Shown here piece by piece: positions 36,819-46,240 of a DNA stretch of 64,000 nucleotides; within the stretch, counting starts at the first letter, position 1, and every line of letters starts with the position of its first letter. The translations under genes were made by a program, and so were the position numbers. The stretch spans positions 124,001-188,000 of the forward strand of contig OY970075.1 of assembly GCA_963705385.1 (NCBI GenBank), written 5' to 3'. The stretch is from MFD02979-c5 sp963705385 (GTDB lineage Bacteria > Bacteroidota > Bacteroidia > Cytophagales > Amoebophilaceae). A model generated the notes under the pieces. It was not told where the DNA came from and did no database searches. It saw only the letters and a program-made list of their open reading frames with translations.

Positions 36819-38657
36819 CTACTTCTGAAAAATGGTGTTGATAGCCTCGAGCGTCATCACCACAAAAGTCTTACGCCCTGCTGGTGTGTAGTTAGGATGG
36901 GTGCAAGCAAAAAGTTGGTCCACCAGCATATTGACTTCTTCTTGCTGTAGCTTTTTGCCTGGCTGAATACAAGCGCGCTTGGCCAACGATCGCGCCAGGT
37001 TCTCTTGGGTGGGAAGCGAAAGCTGCGCCTTGTTCCATTTGAACTGTTCTATAAGACCTTCCAGAAGCTGTTTGGGGTCATGGTTGGCTACTTCTGTTGG
37101 GCAACCAGAGATGATGAGGCTGTCTTTGCCAAAGGCTTCTAATACAAATCCTAAGGCACGAATTTCTGCTTCACAAGCGCTGACCAATACAAGATCAGCG
37201 GGATTGAGTGAGACATGAACAGGAAAGAGTAGCTGCTGTGCGTTTCCGGTTTTATGCTTCGGCGACTGCAAGTAGCGCTCATAAAGAATCCGCTCATGGG
37301 CAGCACTTTGTTCAATCAGCAGCAATCCTGACTTGACCTGTGCCAGTAGATACCTTTCATGTAATTGTATTTTGACTGCTTCTGCAGCGATATGCTCTAA
37401 GGAGGCGTCTGCGGGCTCAGATGCGTTAGCAGCCCTTGATGAATGAAGCATAGTGGTCTGTTCAGCGTTAACCTCAGCTAGGTCTTGCTCCAGACTTTGA
37501 AAAAGCTTTTTCCAGTCCTTTGCTCCTTCTTGCTTGGAACTGCTATGACTTTCGGGCTGTGCATAATTTTTTTCTGTAAGGTTGCTATGTTGTGGCAATT
37601 TTATTGGTTGAGGAGCTGCAAAGGGATTGAAGTTGATATTTTGTTCAAAATCAATAGAAGGTGTAATGTGGTGGACAGCTAAGGCTCTTTTAATTGTTGA
37701 TACCAAAATAGAATAAACCATCCGCTCGTCCTCAAATTTGATTTCTGTTTTGGTAGGATGAACGTTGACGTCGATGTGGGCAGGGGCAATGTCAATAAAT
37801 AAGACGTAAAAAGGAAAAGCGTCTTGAGGCAAGGATTCTTCAAAGGCACTTTTGACAGCATAGTGTAAGTAGGCACTTTTGATAAAGCGTTGGTTAACAA
37901 AAAAGAACTGTTCGCCACGCGTTTTCTTGGCATAGGCTGGTTTGCCAATATAGCCTTGAATTTTAAGCGAGTCAGTTGCCTCTTGGCAGGGAATAAGTTG
38001 CTTCTTATAGGCTTCTCCAAACAGATGGATAATCCGGTGGCTGAGCTTAGTAGCAGGTAATTGGTAAGTTTCAGTTTCGTTCTGATAAAGAGAAAAGGCA
38101 ATATCAGGCCTTGCCAAAGCAACTCGCTGAAACTCTTCAATGATGTGTTTGGCTTCAATGGGATTGGACTTCAAGAAGTTCCTTCGGGCTGGTACGTTGA
38201 AAAAAAGGTTCTTGACACTGATTTTGGTGCCTTGGGAGGTTACAATAGGTGTTTGTGACTTGACAGAGGAACCTTCAATAACAATGCGCGTGCCTAGCTC
38301 ACCCTCCTTGGGGCAGGTTTCCATTTCTACCTGAGCTACAGCAGCAACCGAAGCTAGTGCTTCTCCCCTAAATCCCATTGTCTGGATGTTAAAAAGATCT
38401 GCTGCAGTGCTGATTTTGGAAGTAGCGTGCTTTTCAAAGCTCATCCTGGCATCTACTTCTGCCATGCCGCTGCCATTATCAATGACCTGGATTAGGGTTC
38501 TTCCTGCGTCTTTGATAGCCACTTTGATGGCACTGCTGCCAGCGTCAATAGCATTTTCTAGCAATTCCTTGACCACTGAAGAAGGTCGCTGTACCACCTC
38601 GCCTGCAGCAATTTGGTTGGCAATAGCGTCTGGAAGTAGACGAATTAGGTTAGACAT
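36819..38657 (-). CDS. mutL: DNA mismatch repair protein MutL
   Basis: This 612-residue protein has the GHKL ATPase domain with its motifs ENAIDAGSSAIKV (about 35-47), VIDNGSGM (about 58-65) and TMGFRGEALAS (about 93-103). The transducer domain follows, including NVHPTKTEIKFED (about 298-310). The C-terminal dimerisation domain (about 425-612) includes LLIEQSAAHERILYER. MutL couples MutS recognition to strand excision. It lies on the same strand as gpsA and plsB, 45 bp after gpsA. All motifs are present, so mismatch repair is probably retained. Confidence 0.96.
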   Translation of the reverse strand: MSNLIRLLPDAIANQIAAGEVVQRPSSVVKELLENAIDAGSSAIKVAIKDAGRTLIQVIDNGSGMAEVDARMSFEKHATSKISTAADLFNIQTMGFRGEALASVAAVAQVEMETCPKEGELGTRIVIEGSSVKSQTPIVTSQGTKISVKNLFFNVPARRNFLKSNPIEAKHIIEEFQRVALARPDIAFSLYQNETETYQLPATKLSHRIIHLFGEAYKKQLIPCQEATDSLKIQGYIGKPAYAKKTRGEQFFFVNQRFIKSAYLHYAVKSAFEESLPQDAFPFYVLFIDIAPAHIDVNVHPTKTEIKFEDERMVYSILVSTIKRALAVHHITPSIDFEQNINFNPFAAPQPIKLPQHSNLTEKNYAQPESHSSSKQEGAKDWKKLFQSLEQDLAEVNAEQTTMLHSSRAANASEPADASLEHIAAEAVKIQLHERYLLAQVKSGLLLIEQSAAHERILYERYLQSPKHKTGNAQQLLFPVHVSLNPADLVLVSACEAEIRALGFVLEAFGKDSLIISGCPTEVANHDPKQLLEGLIEQFKWNKAQLSLPTQENLARSLAKRACIQPGKKLQQEEVNMLVDQLFACTHPNYTPAGRKTFVVMTLEAINTIFQK

Positions 38658-38702
38658 GGTTTATTTATCTAGGGGCAGCAGATCATAAATCTAGTGCGGG
38701 TT

Positions 38703-39743
38703 TTAGAGAAAATCTACATCCACATTCATAGGATATTTCATGAGGTAGTGAATGGCATCTTGTACAAGAAGGCCCTTAAAAAGCACGCGGTATATCGTTT
38801 CAGTGATGGGTGCGCGCATCTGATAGTGGTTGGTTAGGCTGCGGATAACTTTCACTGTATGGATCCCTTCAATTGTTTCTTCAGAGCTTTGTAGAATCTG
38901 AGCCAAGGTTCTTCCTTGTGCCAGCTGATAGCCAACCTTATAATTCCTACTTAAACCGCTGAAACAAGTAGCTACCAAATCGCCGATGCCTGCGAGGCCC
39001 ATAAAAGGCGCTATACTGGCACCCATAGCTTGGCCGATATGCACCATCTCTACTATTCCTCGGCTCACCAATAGGGCTTTAGCATTTTCGCCATAACCCA
39101 AGCCGCTGAGGCAGCCTGCGCCAATAGCCATGATATTTTTTAAAACACCACACAACTCCACACCTAGCAATCCTTTGCTGCTACAGACCTGAAAGCGTTC
39201 ACTTTTTAATAACCTTTTTCCTGTTGCAATGACCTCTTCTGAAGGACTTGCAACAACAGCCGCCGCCGGCTGTCCTTGGGCCAATTCTCGGGCCAAGTTA
39301 GGCCCGGCCATGCATCCCACGTGCTGTAGCCCGGTCTCCTCTTGTATCACCTCGCTCATGGTCTTTACATTGCTTCTAGAAAGATTAGGCAATGCTTCAG
39401 AGGCTGTTGCTTGTGGCCAATGCACATCCAGGCCTTTTGTACCATGGATCAGTATATGGTGAGGCTGAAGCAAAGGAGCCAGCTCTTGTACCATAGTTCT
39501 AAAGTGCTCTGAAGGCAGCATGGGAAAGATGACGGTACAGCGCCTTGCCACTTCTTCCAGGGAATTCGTAGGGGTAACGTTAGGGGCTAGCTGTTGCCCA
39601 GCAGCTGTGCGGCTTTGTTTTATAGCCTCTACTGCCTCTTTCCTACGGACATACACCAGTACATTGGCATTGTACGCTAGTAGGTTGGCAACGGCAGTAC
39701 CAAAACTGCCTGCACCAATAACGCCCACAAGGTCATTCGACAT
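38703..39743 (-). CDS. gpsA: Glycerol-3-phosphate dehydrogenase [NAD(P)+]
   Basis: This is about 346 residues from the ATG at 39743 (MSNDLVGVIG); an ATG at 39758 would add five. The NAD-binding motif GVIGAGSFGTAVA is at the start. HGTKGLDV (about 102-109), GPNLARELAQGQPAA (about 145-159), the catalytic-region LCGVLKNIMAIGAGCLSGLGYGENAKA split around residue 200-225, and GLAGIGDLVATCFS (about 250) are conserved. It makes sn-glycerol-3-phosphate, the substrate of the upstream acyltransferase. Its start overlaps the acyltransferase's end, so both are translated from one message. Confidence 0.96.
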   Translation of the reverse strand: MSNDLVGVIGAGSFGTAVANLLAYNANVLVYVRRKEAVEAIKQSRTAAGQQLAPNVTPTNSLEEVARRCTVIFPMLPSEHFRTMVQELAPLLQPHHILIHGTKGLDVHWPQATASEALPNLSRSNVKTMSEVIQEETGLQHVGCMAGPNLARELAQGQPAAAVVASPSEEVIATGKRLLKSERFQVCSSKGLLGVELCGVLKNIMAIGAGCLSGLGYGENAKALLVSRGIVEMVHIGQAMGASIAPFMGLAGIGDLVATCFSGLSRNYKVGYQLAQGRTLAQILQSSEETIEGIHTVKVIRSLTNHYQMRAPITETIYRVLFKGLLVQDAIHYLMKYPMNVDVDFL

Positions 39744-41391
39744 GCTTTTCGAGATCATAGCCTGTGAGCCTATTATGATAATACAACAATGTACTTAGGT
39801 CTTGGGTGGTGATGTCTCCTGCTTTGTTTTGGAACAAAGGCTTTTTAGCATGATAGATACCTACATTTTCCAAACCATGCTTGACCATGGTGGCAATGTT
39901 TCCTTCCTTTAAATATTCCTCCACCTGTACCTTACCTGCTTGGTGTAGTTGAAGAATAACAGCCCGTAATTGGGCAAAAGTATGCTCCAGTGTTGCATAA
40001 GGAATTATTAGCGCTTCAGCAGGCAGCTGCAGCAACTCTTTCCAGGTCAGGTTTGCATGCTTTTTCTTGAGCAACTCAAAGGCAGCATAAGCTATCAATT
40101 GGCTGGCTAGTACGCAACTGCTCTGGTAATAGGCTTTTACAATAGCCTGGCCTAACTGCCTTGTGTACCTCTCTTCTCTGGAGCTAGAAGTCGCATCGGC
40201 TCCTTTATGACAAAAATCATTATAGCTATCAACAAGCTCTCCCTGAGAGTTGTAACTATTACCTTTCTCGTCTACTACATTTCCTAGCAAGTCCATGGCT
40301 TGCCCTATAGATACAGAGATGTGGGAGTCTTTAGTAAGAAAGTTGGCAGCTAGTTTGAGCATGTTATACATCTGAGAATAATCTTCCTGAGCCCCGTCAA
40401 GAGAGGATTGTGTGTTGGTAGCCAAATGGCCTTTGATGAGCCATGGTGCTTCTAGCACAAAGGGGTAGTTAAATACTACTGGAACTACGAATAATTTGCA
40501 AGCACCTCGGCCATGCTTCTCATAGTTACGCTGCTGGGCTTCTATAGCAGTTCCTAACAGGCCTAGCTTCAGATTTTGCTCTATTGCTCCTGACCTAGAA
40601 CGTGTTCCACCTGGATAAAACAAACTATGACAACCCCACTGTAAGGCCAGGCTTGAATAAGCCTTTAGGGTGGTCAGGTAAGGCAGATTCTTTTTGCGAC
40701 GATCCACCTTGTAAGTCCCTACTTTCTCCATGAAGTAGGCAAAAAATCTACTATTAAATAGGTTCAATCCAGCCCCATAAATAAAAGGAGGAAGGCCTAG
40801 TGTACGCAGCACCCAGGCAATAAGCATAGAGTCAAGATGACTGAAATGTGTGGGCACCATGATAATGGTACCCACACGTGCTAGTTGCCTCAGCTGTGTG
40901 ATATTGCCTGTAATGTGAATCTTATTTTGTAGCCTTTGCTGTATCTGTGTCGGTGTATGTAATCCACTTAGCTTAACGGGATGTAGTAGCCTGGCTAGGG
41001 TATAGGCAATTGCCTGCTGGGCCAGTCGGTAGTGTGAGCTATAAAACCGGCCTGCTATCTCAAAGGCATAACGCTTGATTATCTTTTTTAAAACAGTAGG
41101 CAAAGGAAGATTGCCTTTACCAGACAAATATGTAGCTACGCGCTTCCAGAAATACTGCTCATCAGGGGGATCTGCCTTCCAAGATTTCCTTTGGATACGT
41201 GCCTCTTCCATGGCCAACGTCTTGCTAAGTAGGGTGTGCAAAGCCTCGTCTTCTCCATGATGAACCAGCAGACTTTTTGTCGACTGGTCAATAACAGCCT
41301 GCATAAAAGCCCGGCGCTGCCTATTAAGGCGTACTACAGGCCAATCCTTGGATTTCGGGATAATAGGATCATATTTTTGTCTTCCGCACAT
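39733..41391 (-). CDS. Glycerol-3-phosphate 1-O-acyltransferase (PlsB-like)
   Basis: This 552-residue protein has the acyltransferase core: catalytic PTHFSHLDSML (HxxxxD, about residues 174-184), PPFIYGAGLNLFNSRFF (about 195), KVGTYKVDRRKKN (about 215) and FYPGGTRSRSGAI (about 253, the ExGxRSR-like motif, here GGTRSR). It fits the PlsB/GPAT group that adds the first fatty acid to glycerol-3-phosphate at the inner membrane. The gene overlaps gpsA, which makes its substrate, so supply and use are physically coupled. The usual Glu of the EGxRSR motif appears as Gly, a point worth checking. An N-terminal helical region of ~170 residues is present. Confidence 0.85.
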   Translation of the reverse strand: MCGRQKYDPIIPKSKDWPVVRLNRQRRAFMQAVIDQSTKSLLVHHGEDEALHTLLSKTLAMEEARIQRKSWKADPPDEQYFWKRVATYLSGKGNLPLPTVLKKIIKRYAFEIAGRFYSSHYRLAQQAIAYTLARLLHPVKLSGLHTPTQIQQRLQNKIHITGNITQLRQLARVGTIIMVPTHFSHLDSMLIAWVLRTLGLPPFIYGAGLNLFNSRFFAYFMEKVGTYKVDRRKKNLPYLTTLKAYSSLALQWGCHSLFYPGGTRSRSGAIEQNLKLGLLGTAIEAQQRNYEKHGRGACKLFVVPVVFNYPFVLEAPWLIKGHLATNTQSSLDGAQEDYSQMYNMLKLAANFLTKDSHISVSIGQAMDLLGNVVDEKGNSYNSQGELVDSYNDFCHKGADATSSSREERYTRQLGQAIVKAYYQSSCVLASQLIAYAAFELLKKKHANLTWKELLQLPAEALIIPYATLEHTFAQLRAVILQLHQAGKVQVEEYLKEGNIATMVKHGLENVGIYHAKKPLFQNKAGDITTQDLSTLLYYHNRLTGYDLEKHVE

Positions 41392-41443
41392 AGAGCTTGC
41401 TTCTTCGTAGCCATTACTGACCTTGGCTTCCCTACAGTTTGGA

Positions 41444-41515
41444 ACCGTTGCAAAGATCGACAGAAGCTTTATTCACAAGCTAGAAAGGGAGCTAAGTACC
41501 CGGCTTTGCAATGGC
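41444..41515 (+). repeat. Degenerate copy of the 71-bp inverted-repeat element
   Basis: It starts ACCGTTGCAAAG and ends CTTTGCAATGG, with an internal AGGGAGCTAAG shared with the two better copies. The middle has diverged. It lies 312 bp before a full copy in the same orientation. Confidence 0.55.
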
Positions 41516-41826
41516 ATCATTTCATAAAACTCTCGCAAAAACTGAGGATATAGACAATATCTTAGGGTTACAAATTTTCTTGAAAACCCTTCATGAGATT
41601 CCTAAAAACGGACTAAACTGTTTTTTAGGGAGTAAGATTACTAACCTACCTCATTTAAGGGGAAGTGTAAAGAACGATAAAAAAATCAAAGTAGACAATG
41701 AATTACCTGTAGGGGTATTGAAGATGAGCAAAAGAAGATAGAGTCCTTGAAGGGAGTCACCATAATCTAATTGCGTGACCTCCAAGAGTTTCGCACTTTG
41801 ATGAAAAGAGATGAAAAAAATCTATT

Positions 41827-41903
41827 GATACCGTTGCAAAACTCAAGGAAATACGCGTTTAAAAGCTATCTAGGGAGCTAAAACCTAATTTTGCAACGGT
41901 ATC
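41827..41903 (+). repeat. 71-bp inverted-repeat (MITE-like) element, full copy
   Basis: Ends ACCGTTGCAAAA (41830) and TTTTGCAACGGT (to 41900) are perfect 12-bp inverted repeats; with flanking GAT/ATC the palindrome extends to 15 bp. The interior (AAATACGCGTTTAAAAGCTAT, GGGAGCTAAAACC in short pieces) is almost identical, in reverse orientation, to the copy at 63159-63233. It is non-coding and probably moved by a transposase acting in trans. Confidence 0.8.
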
Positions 41904-42025
41904 ATATATTCCTTTAGCCGAGCAGCTAGGCCTACCTCAGGTAGTAGAAGCATTGCAAGGCCTTGCCTTTACTGTGTTGAATAGAGGGGTGTGAGTAGAT
42001 AATCCAAAACAACTGCTTAGCTAAC

Positions 42026-43036
42026 CTAGGAGTATTGAATTGTATTGTAGTCCCCTATGTTCACAGTACTGCTACTGCCTGTAAGGTAGACGTGATTGCC
42101 CAGCATGGAGTTGTTCAAATTAGCATTCTTGATAGTGCTATGTGCCTGAATGATGCTGTGCTGTATTCGGGCATCTTTAATATAGGAATGGCTGCCTACA
42201 GAAACATAAGGTCCTAGAACCGTATTCCTGACTACTACCTGATCTCCTAAGTACACAGGTGGGATGATAACGCTGTCATATATCTGTGCAGTAGGCGCTA
42301 TCAAGTCCTTGTCCTCTTGCAAGAGGGTCAGAAAATGCTGGTTGGCATGCAGTGTTGCCTCTTTGTTACCACAATCGAGCCATTCCTCCACTTCTTGGAT
42401 TGTGAACTTTACGCCTGCTGTTCTCATGGCTCCCAAGGTAGCTGTCAGTTCGTATTCACCATTCCGCTGCCTAGGCTGGTCTATCAGGTTTTGGAGCCCT
42501 TCGTTAAGTTGTGTGCCCTCTCGGAAATAGTAAATTCCAATGATAGCTAGGTCAGAGACAAAACTGGAAGGCTTTTCCACGAAGCCTGTTACTATCCCTT
42601 CTTCATTGAGCTTGATGACGCCAAAAGCAGAGGGATTTTGCACTCTTTTGGTCCATATCACACTTTCCTGCGCTGTGTCAAGGGTGAAGCTGCTCTTAAA
42701 AAGGGTATCAGCAAAAGCCACAATCACTGGGCCTTTTAGTAGCTCCTGAGCACAAAGCACCGCATGTGCAGTGCCCTGTGGTTGGGGCTGTATATAGAAC
42801 TTGGCTTGTGCACCGATGCGCTGGGCCACGTGAGTGAGCTGTGCTTGTATTTCCACTTCTAGTTCGCTTACCACAAAGCCAATGGTATGAATAGGAGTTA
42901 CATATACTGCACTTAACTCCTCCACCAATCGCGCTACAATAGGCTTGCCTGCAATAGGAATCAAAGGCTTGAGCGTAGTCAGTGTATGAGGGCGCATTCG
43001 CTTGCCCTTGCCTGCCATGGGAATGATGAGGTTCAT
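42026..43036 (-). CDS. Sugar nucleotidyltransferase (NDP-sugar pyrophosphorylase family)
   Basis: This 336-residue protein has an N-terminal nucleotidyltransferase domain starting MNLIIPMAGKGKRMRPHT, with KPLIPIAGKPI (about 24-34), VAFADTLF (about 106-113), VEKPSSF and the YELTATLG region. A C-terminal left-handed beta-helix (about 250-336: DSVIIPPVYLGDQVVV, NTVLGPYVSVGSHSYI, HSIIQAHSTI) completes the typical glucose-1-phosphate thymidylyl/uridylyl or mannose-1-phosphate guanylyl layout. It activates a sugar phosphate with an NTP for surface glycan or nucleotide-sugar synthesis. The sugar and base cannot be read from sequence. It lies next to dut, and a flippase gene is 700 bp upstream. Confidence 0.85.
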   Translation of the reverse strand: MNLIIPMAGKGKRMRPHTLTTLKPLIPIAGKPIVARLVEELSAVYVTPIHTIGFVVSELEVEIQAQLTHVAQRIGAQAKFYIQPQPQGTAHAVLCAQELLKGPVIVAFADTLFKSSFTLDTAQESVIWTKRVQNPSAFGVIKLNEEGIVTGFVEKPSSFVSDLAIIGIYYFREGTQLNEGLQNLIDQPRQRNGEYELTATLGAMRTAGVKFTIQEVEEWLDCGNKEATLHANQHFLTLLQEDKDLIAPTAQIYDSVIIPPVYLGDQVVVRNTVLGPYVSVGSHSYIKDARIQHSIIQAHSTIKNANLNNSMLGNHVYLTGSSSTVNIGDYNTIQYS

Positions 43037-43075
43037 GGTTATTTGGGCTTTTAGTGTATATAAAAAACTGGTTTA

Positions 43076-43510
43076 CTACGCTATCCCTGTGCTGCCATAG
43101 CCTCCCTTGCCCCTTGCTGTAGTATCTAGGTCAATGACAGGCGTCCAGGTCACTTGCGTGCAGGGGGCGACCACTAGCTGGGCAATTCTTTTGCCATCTT
43201 CAATAACAAAATCTTGATTAGAAAGGTTAATAAGTAACACCTTGATCTCACCCCGATAGTCTGCATCAATAGTACCTGGGCTGTTCAATACGGTGAGGCC
43301 ATTTTTCCAGGCTAGACCACTTCTAGGCCTTACTTGTGCTTCAAAGCCTTTGGGGAGTGCTATATAAAGGCCTGTTCCTACGAGGATTCTCTGCATGGGT
43401 TTAAGGGTAATACTTTCCTCAAGGTTGGCCCTAAGGTCCATGCCACTAGCGTCGGTAGTGGCATAGTCAGGCAAAGGATGTTTGGACTGGTTTACTATTC
43501 TAACATGCAT
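43076..43510 (-). CDS. dut: Deoxyuridine 5'-triphosphate nucleotidohydrolase
   Basis: This 144-residue trimeric dUTPase removes dUTP, keeping uracil out of DNA and feeding dTMP synthesis. The five motifs are visible: DASGMDLRA (about 21-29), [15 protein letters not shown] (about 62-76), [15 protein letters not shown] (about 79-93), [11 protein letters not shown] (about 104-114) and the C-terminal GKGGYGSTG (about 134-142). Length is normal. It is 39 bp upstream of the nucleotidyltransferase on the same strand. Confidence 0.96.
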   Translation of the reverse strand: MHVRIVNQSKHPLPDYATTDASGMDLRANLEESITLKPMQRILVGTGLYIALPKGFEAQVRPRSGLAWKNGLTVLNSPGTIDADYRGEIKVLLINLSNQDFVIEDGKRIAQLVVAPCTQVTWTPVIDLDTTARGKGGYGSTGIA

Positions 43511-43774
43511 GGTTGTTTTTGCAACAAAACTATAAAAAAAGTATGCTTGAAGCTTCCTGGTTTTTTGCAGGCCTTATGGTGTGCGTTACTCATGCTTTTC
43601 CTTAATTATTTTTATTAGGTTATAATTCATGCTTTGGGGAATCTGGCTGCTGTTTGACTACAAGTGGTTCAGACCTATAGCTAATCCACTTGCTCTGTTA
43701 GTCCATGTCAAGGGCTTCTACTACTTTTCTTTATAAATTCTATAGGCCAAACAAATCAGGAGAGCTGTAGCAGC

Positions 43775-45271
43775 TCATTTTTTAATAAGGCTTTGCCGCA
43801 AGTCCCTTTGCCCCAGTACATACAATAACATGCCAAAGACCAGAGTTAGTATCAGATTACTAGCCACAGCGCTGCCAAAGCTAGTGTAATGAACATGTCT
43901 GGCTAGGACTACTCCAACCATTGTACCTAAGATGTAAGCTAGCCCACGCTTGTGTTGATAAGGAATAGGGTAATATTTTTGGCCGAGATAGTAGCATATG
44001 CCACTCATGGTGACATAACTGGCCAATGTTGCCCATACACTGCCCCAATAACCTATTCTAGGTATCAGCATCATGTTCAATACGATGGTAATCACTGCAC
44101 CTAAGGTGGCTATCCAAGTACCATGGTAGGTTTTGTCTGTTAGCTTAAACCATACTGATAGGTTGTAATACACCCCCCAAAAAAGGTAAGCAAGCAACAA
44201 GTAGGGTACGGTTGCAATAGCTTCTCGGTACTCAGCCTTTCTGAGCAACAAGTAGCCCAGTAGCTCTAGGTTAACGCTTACAGCAAACAAGATGAAACAA
44301 GCCACAATGATGAAATAGTGCATCACCGAGCTGAAAAGGGCAGGAGCGTTGCGCGCTTTGGCATTGGCAAAGAAAAAAGGGTCAGCTGCATAGCGCAATG
44401 CCTGGATGCCTAATGACATAAAAACGGACAGTTTATAGCAAGCCCCAAAGATGCCTAAAATAGCCTCATTACTTTTGCCTGGATAAAAATCTGGAGGTAG
44501 CCAGTGTCGTAGTGCAACCCTAGAAAGCATTTCACTCACTGTACCTGCCAGGCCCATTAAGAGCAATGGAAATGCATATACCAACATAGGCCGCAGGCGG
44601 TGCCAAGATAAACGAAATTTGAGTTGGGCTATAGATTGGCTGAACAACAGCAAGGCTGCCCCATTGGCTACCAGGTTGGCCATCAATACATAATCAATGT
44701 TTTTGGCAGGATCATAAAGGCGTATGACCCAGGGCTGAAGCTTGTTGAGCCAATGGCCTGCATAAATATTCGCAAAGACATAGAGCAATATCAGGTTGAG
44801 CAAAACATTAAGGCTGATCTGTAAGAGCTTGATGCTGACAAAGCGTAGGGCTTGCTTATGGAGCCGTAGCCGGGCAAATAGAATAGCCAAAGTAGCATCA
44901 ACAGTGAGGATAGCAGCAAAATAATACACATAGCGCTCGTGACCTGGGTGTGCTATCCAGCCAGTAATGGGCGTAGCAAAGAGTACCAAAAGGCTAGAGA
45001 ATAGCAGACTAGAAGTGAGGATAGTGCTTATGGTGATATAAAAATACCCTTCTTCCTGGACAGCAAATCGGAAGTATGCTGTCTCTATACCGTAAGTATA
45101 AAGGATTTGGAGAAAAGCAGCATAAGCATACAACTCGGTGATTACTCCATACTCAGCAGGAGAAAAAATGCTCGTGTAAAAAGGTACGAGCAAGTAATTA
45201 AGTATCCTTCCTATCACGCTACTAAGCCCATAGAGGGCTGTTTCTCCGGTGAGCTTCCTGATGGGACTCAT
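43775..45271 (-). CDS. Oligosaccharide/lipid flippase of the polysaccharide transporter (Wzx-like) family
   Basis: This 498-residue protein is nearly all hydrophobic, with about 12-14 transmembrane helices. It starts like Wzx/RfbX proteins: LTGETALYGLSSVIGRILNYLLVPFYTSIFSPAEYGVI split around residues 6-43. It would flip lipid-linked oligosaccharides across the inner membrane. No O-antigen cluster surrounds it, so the substrate is open, and it could also be a MurJ-type function; the early sequence favours the Wzx side. A 265-bp gap separates it from dut. Confidence 0.82.
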   Translation of the reverse strand: MSPIRKLTGETALYGLSSVIGRILNYLLVPFYTSIFSPAEYGVITELYAYAAFLQILYTYGIETAYFRFAVQEEGYFYITISTILTSSLLFSSLLVLFATPITGWIAHPGHERYVYYFAAILTVDATLAILFARLRLHKQALRFVSIKLLQISLNVLLNLILLYVFANIYAGHWLNKLQPWVIRLYDPAKNIDYVLMANLVANGAALLLFSQSIAQLKFRLSWHRLRPMLVYAFPLLLMGLAGTVSEMLSRVALRHWLPPDFYPGKSNEAILGIFGACYKLSVFMSLGIQALRYAADPFFFANAKARNAPALFSSVMHYFIIVACFILFAVSVNLELLGYLLLRKAEYREAIATVPYLLLAYLFWGVYYNLSVWFKLTDKTYHGTWIATLGAVITIVLNMMLIPRIGYWGSVWATLASYVTMSGICYYLGQKYYPIPYQHKRGLAYILGTMVGVVLARHVHYTSFGSAVASNLILTLVFGMLLYVLGQRDLRQSLIKK

Positions 45272-45328
45272 AGGATGTCGGCTAAAGAAGAGGAAGTTAC
45301 ATAGGTAGAGAAAATAGTAGGGAATTTT

Positions 45329-46114
45329 TTAAATGCCTTTAAATTTAGGGGCTCTCTTTTCTAAAAAGGCAGCAATGCCTTCTTTCAAATCTTCTGTCTT
45401 ACAGCAATTTGCAAAACAATTGGCTTCTGTCTGGTAACCGTCTTCATCGGGATTGTAAGCAGCATTGGTGCAATTCACGAGCATACCCACTGCCAGCGGT
45501 GCATTGGCCATGATCTTGTGTAGAATTTCTTTGCTCTTCTTAAGCATGGCTTCTTTGTAGCTAACCACATGGCCAACAAGGCCTATTTCTTTGGCTTCTT
45601 CAGCAGTAATTTCTGCTCCAGTCATCATCAGCTCTAATGCCCTAGTTTTTCCTATTAGGTGTGTCAGGCGTTGTGTGCCCCCAAAGCCAGGGATAATACC
45701 CATGGCCACTTCTGGGAAGCCAAAAGTGGCATTTTCAGAGGCTACTCTTAGGTGACAGGCCAAGGCCAATTCAAAACCGCCGTTCAAAGTACGGCCGTTG
45801 ATGGCAGCCAATATTGGCTTGTGGCAGTTCTCAATCAAGGCAAAGGCTTCTTGTCCATTTTCAGCAAATTTTCTTCCATTCAGCTCATTGAGCTCTTGGA
45901 TTTCTTCTGGTATTGCACCAGCAGAAAAGGCTGCTTCACCTGCCCCTGTAATGATAACACTTTTGATTTTGCTGTTGTCGTAAACTTCTTGAATAAGCTC
46001 TCGAAGAGCATTAATACTATCAATACTTAGCACATTTTGCGCTGCAGCATTATCAAGAGTAATGGTTAGAATACTTTCTTCTAATTCAGTCTTGAGTAAT
46101 TCGAATGACTCCAT
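45329..46114 (-). CDS. Enoyl-CoA hydratase/isomerase family protein
   Basis: This is about 261 residues from the ATG giving MESFELLKTE; an ATG at 46141 would add nine. The crotonase fold is clear: AAQNVLSIDSINALRE near the start, AAINGRTLNGGFELALACHLR (about 102-122, split here for length) and FPEVAMGIIPGFGGTQRL (about 133-150) with both catalytic-type glutamates. Odd: the first oxyanion motif reads FSAGAIPE where FSAGADIxE is usual, so the Asp is missing, and the second has TLNGG in place of ALGGG. The enzyme probably hydrates enoyl-CoA, but substrate or activity may be altered. It is upstream of the flippase. Confidence 0.85.
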   Translation of the reverse strand: MESFELLKTELEESILTITLDNAAAQNVLSIDSINALRELIQEVYDNSKIKSVIITGAGEAAFSAGAIPEEIQELNELNGRKFAENGQEAFALIENCHKPILAAINGRTLNGGFELALACHLRVASENATFGFPEVAMGIIPGFGGTQRLTHLIGKTRALELMMTGAEITAEEAKEIGLVGHVVSYKEAMLKKSKEILHKIMANAPLAVGMLVNCTNAAYNPDEDGYQTEANCFANCCKTEDLKEGIAAFLEKRAPKFKGI

Positions 46115-46240
46115 AGTTAAATTGGCCCTAAGTGAATCCAAATTAAATAGATGCGCTTTTACTATCCAACAGTTTTAAGATTAAAGTCTCTATAACTTCC
46201 CTCTAGCAAGACCTAGCTAAGGGCAATAGGTAGCATACTT

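Larger units (their letters stand above)
41392..42025 (+). other. 634-bp gap with two inverted-repeat elements and gene scraps
   Basis: The gap contains the degenerate repeat at 41444-41515 and a full copy at 41827-41903. Between them an open frame on plus (41511-41741, beginning MASFHKTLAKTEDID) has no family I can name and starts inside the repeat. After the second copy, IPLAEQLGLPQVVEALQGLAFTVLNRGV... is readable to a stop at about 41992, probably the tail of a lost gene. I call no gene here. Confidence 0.4.
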
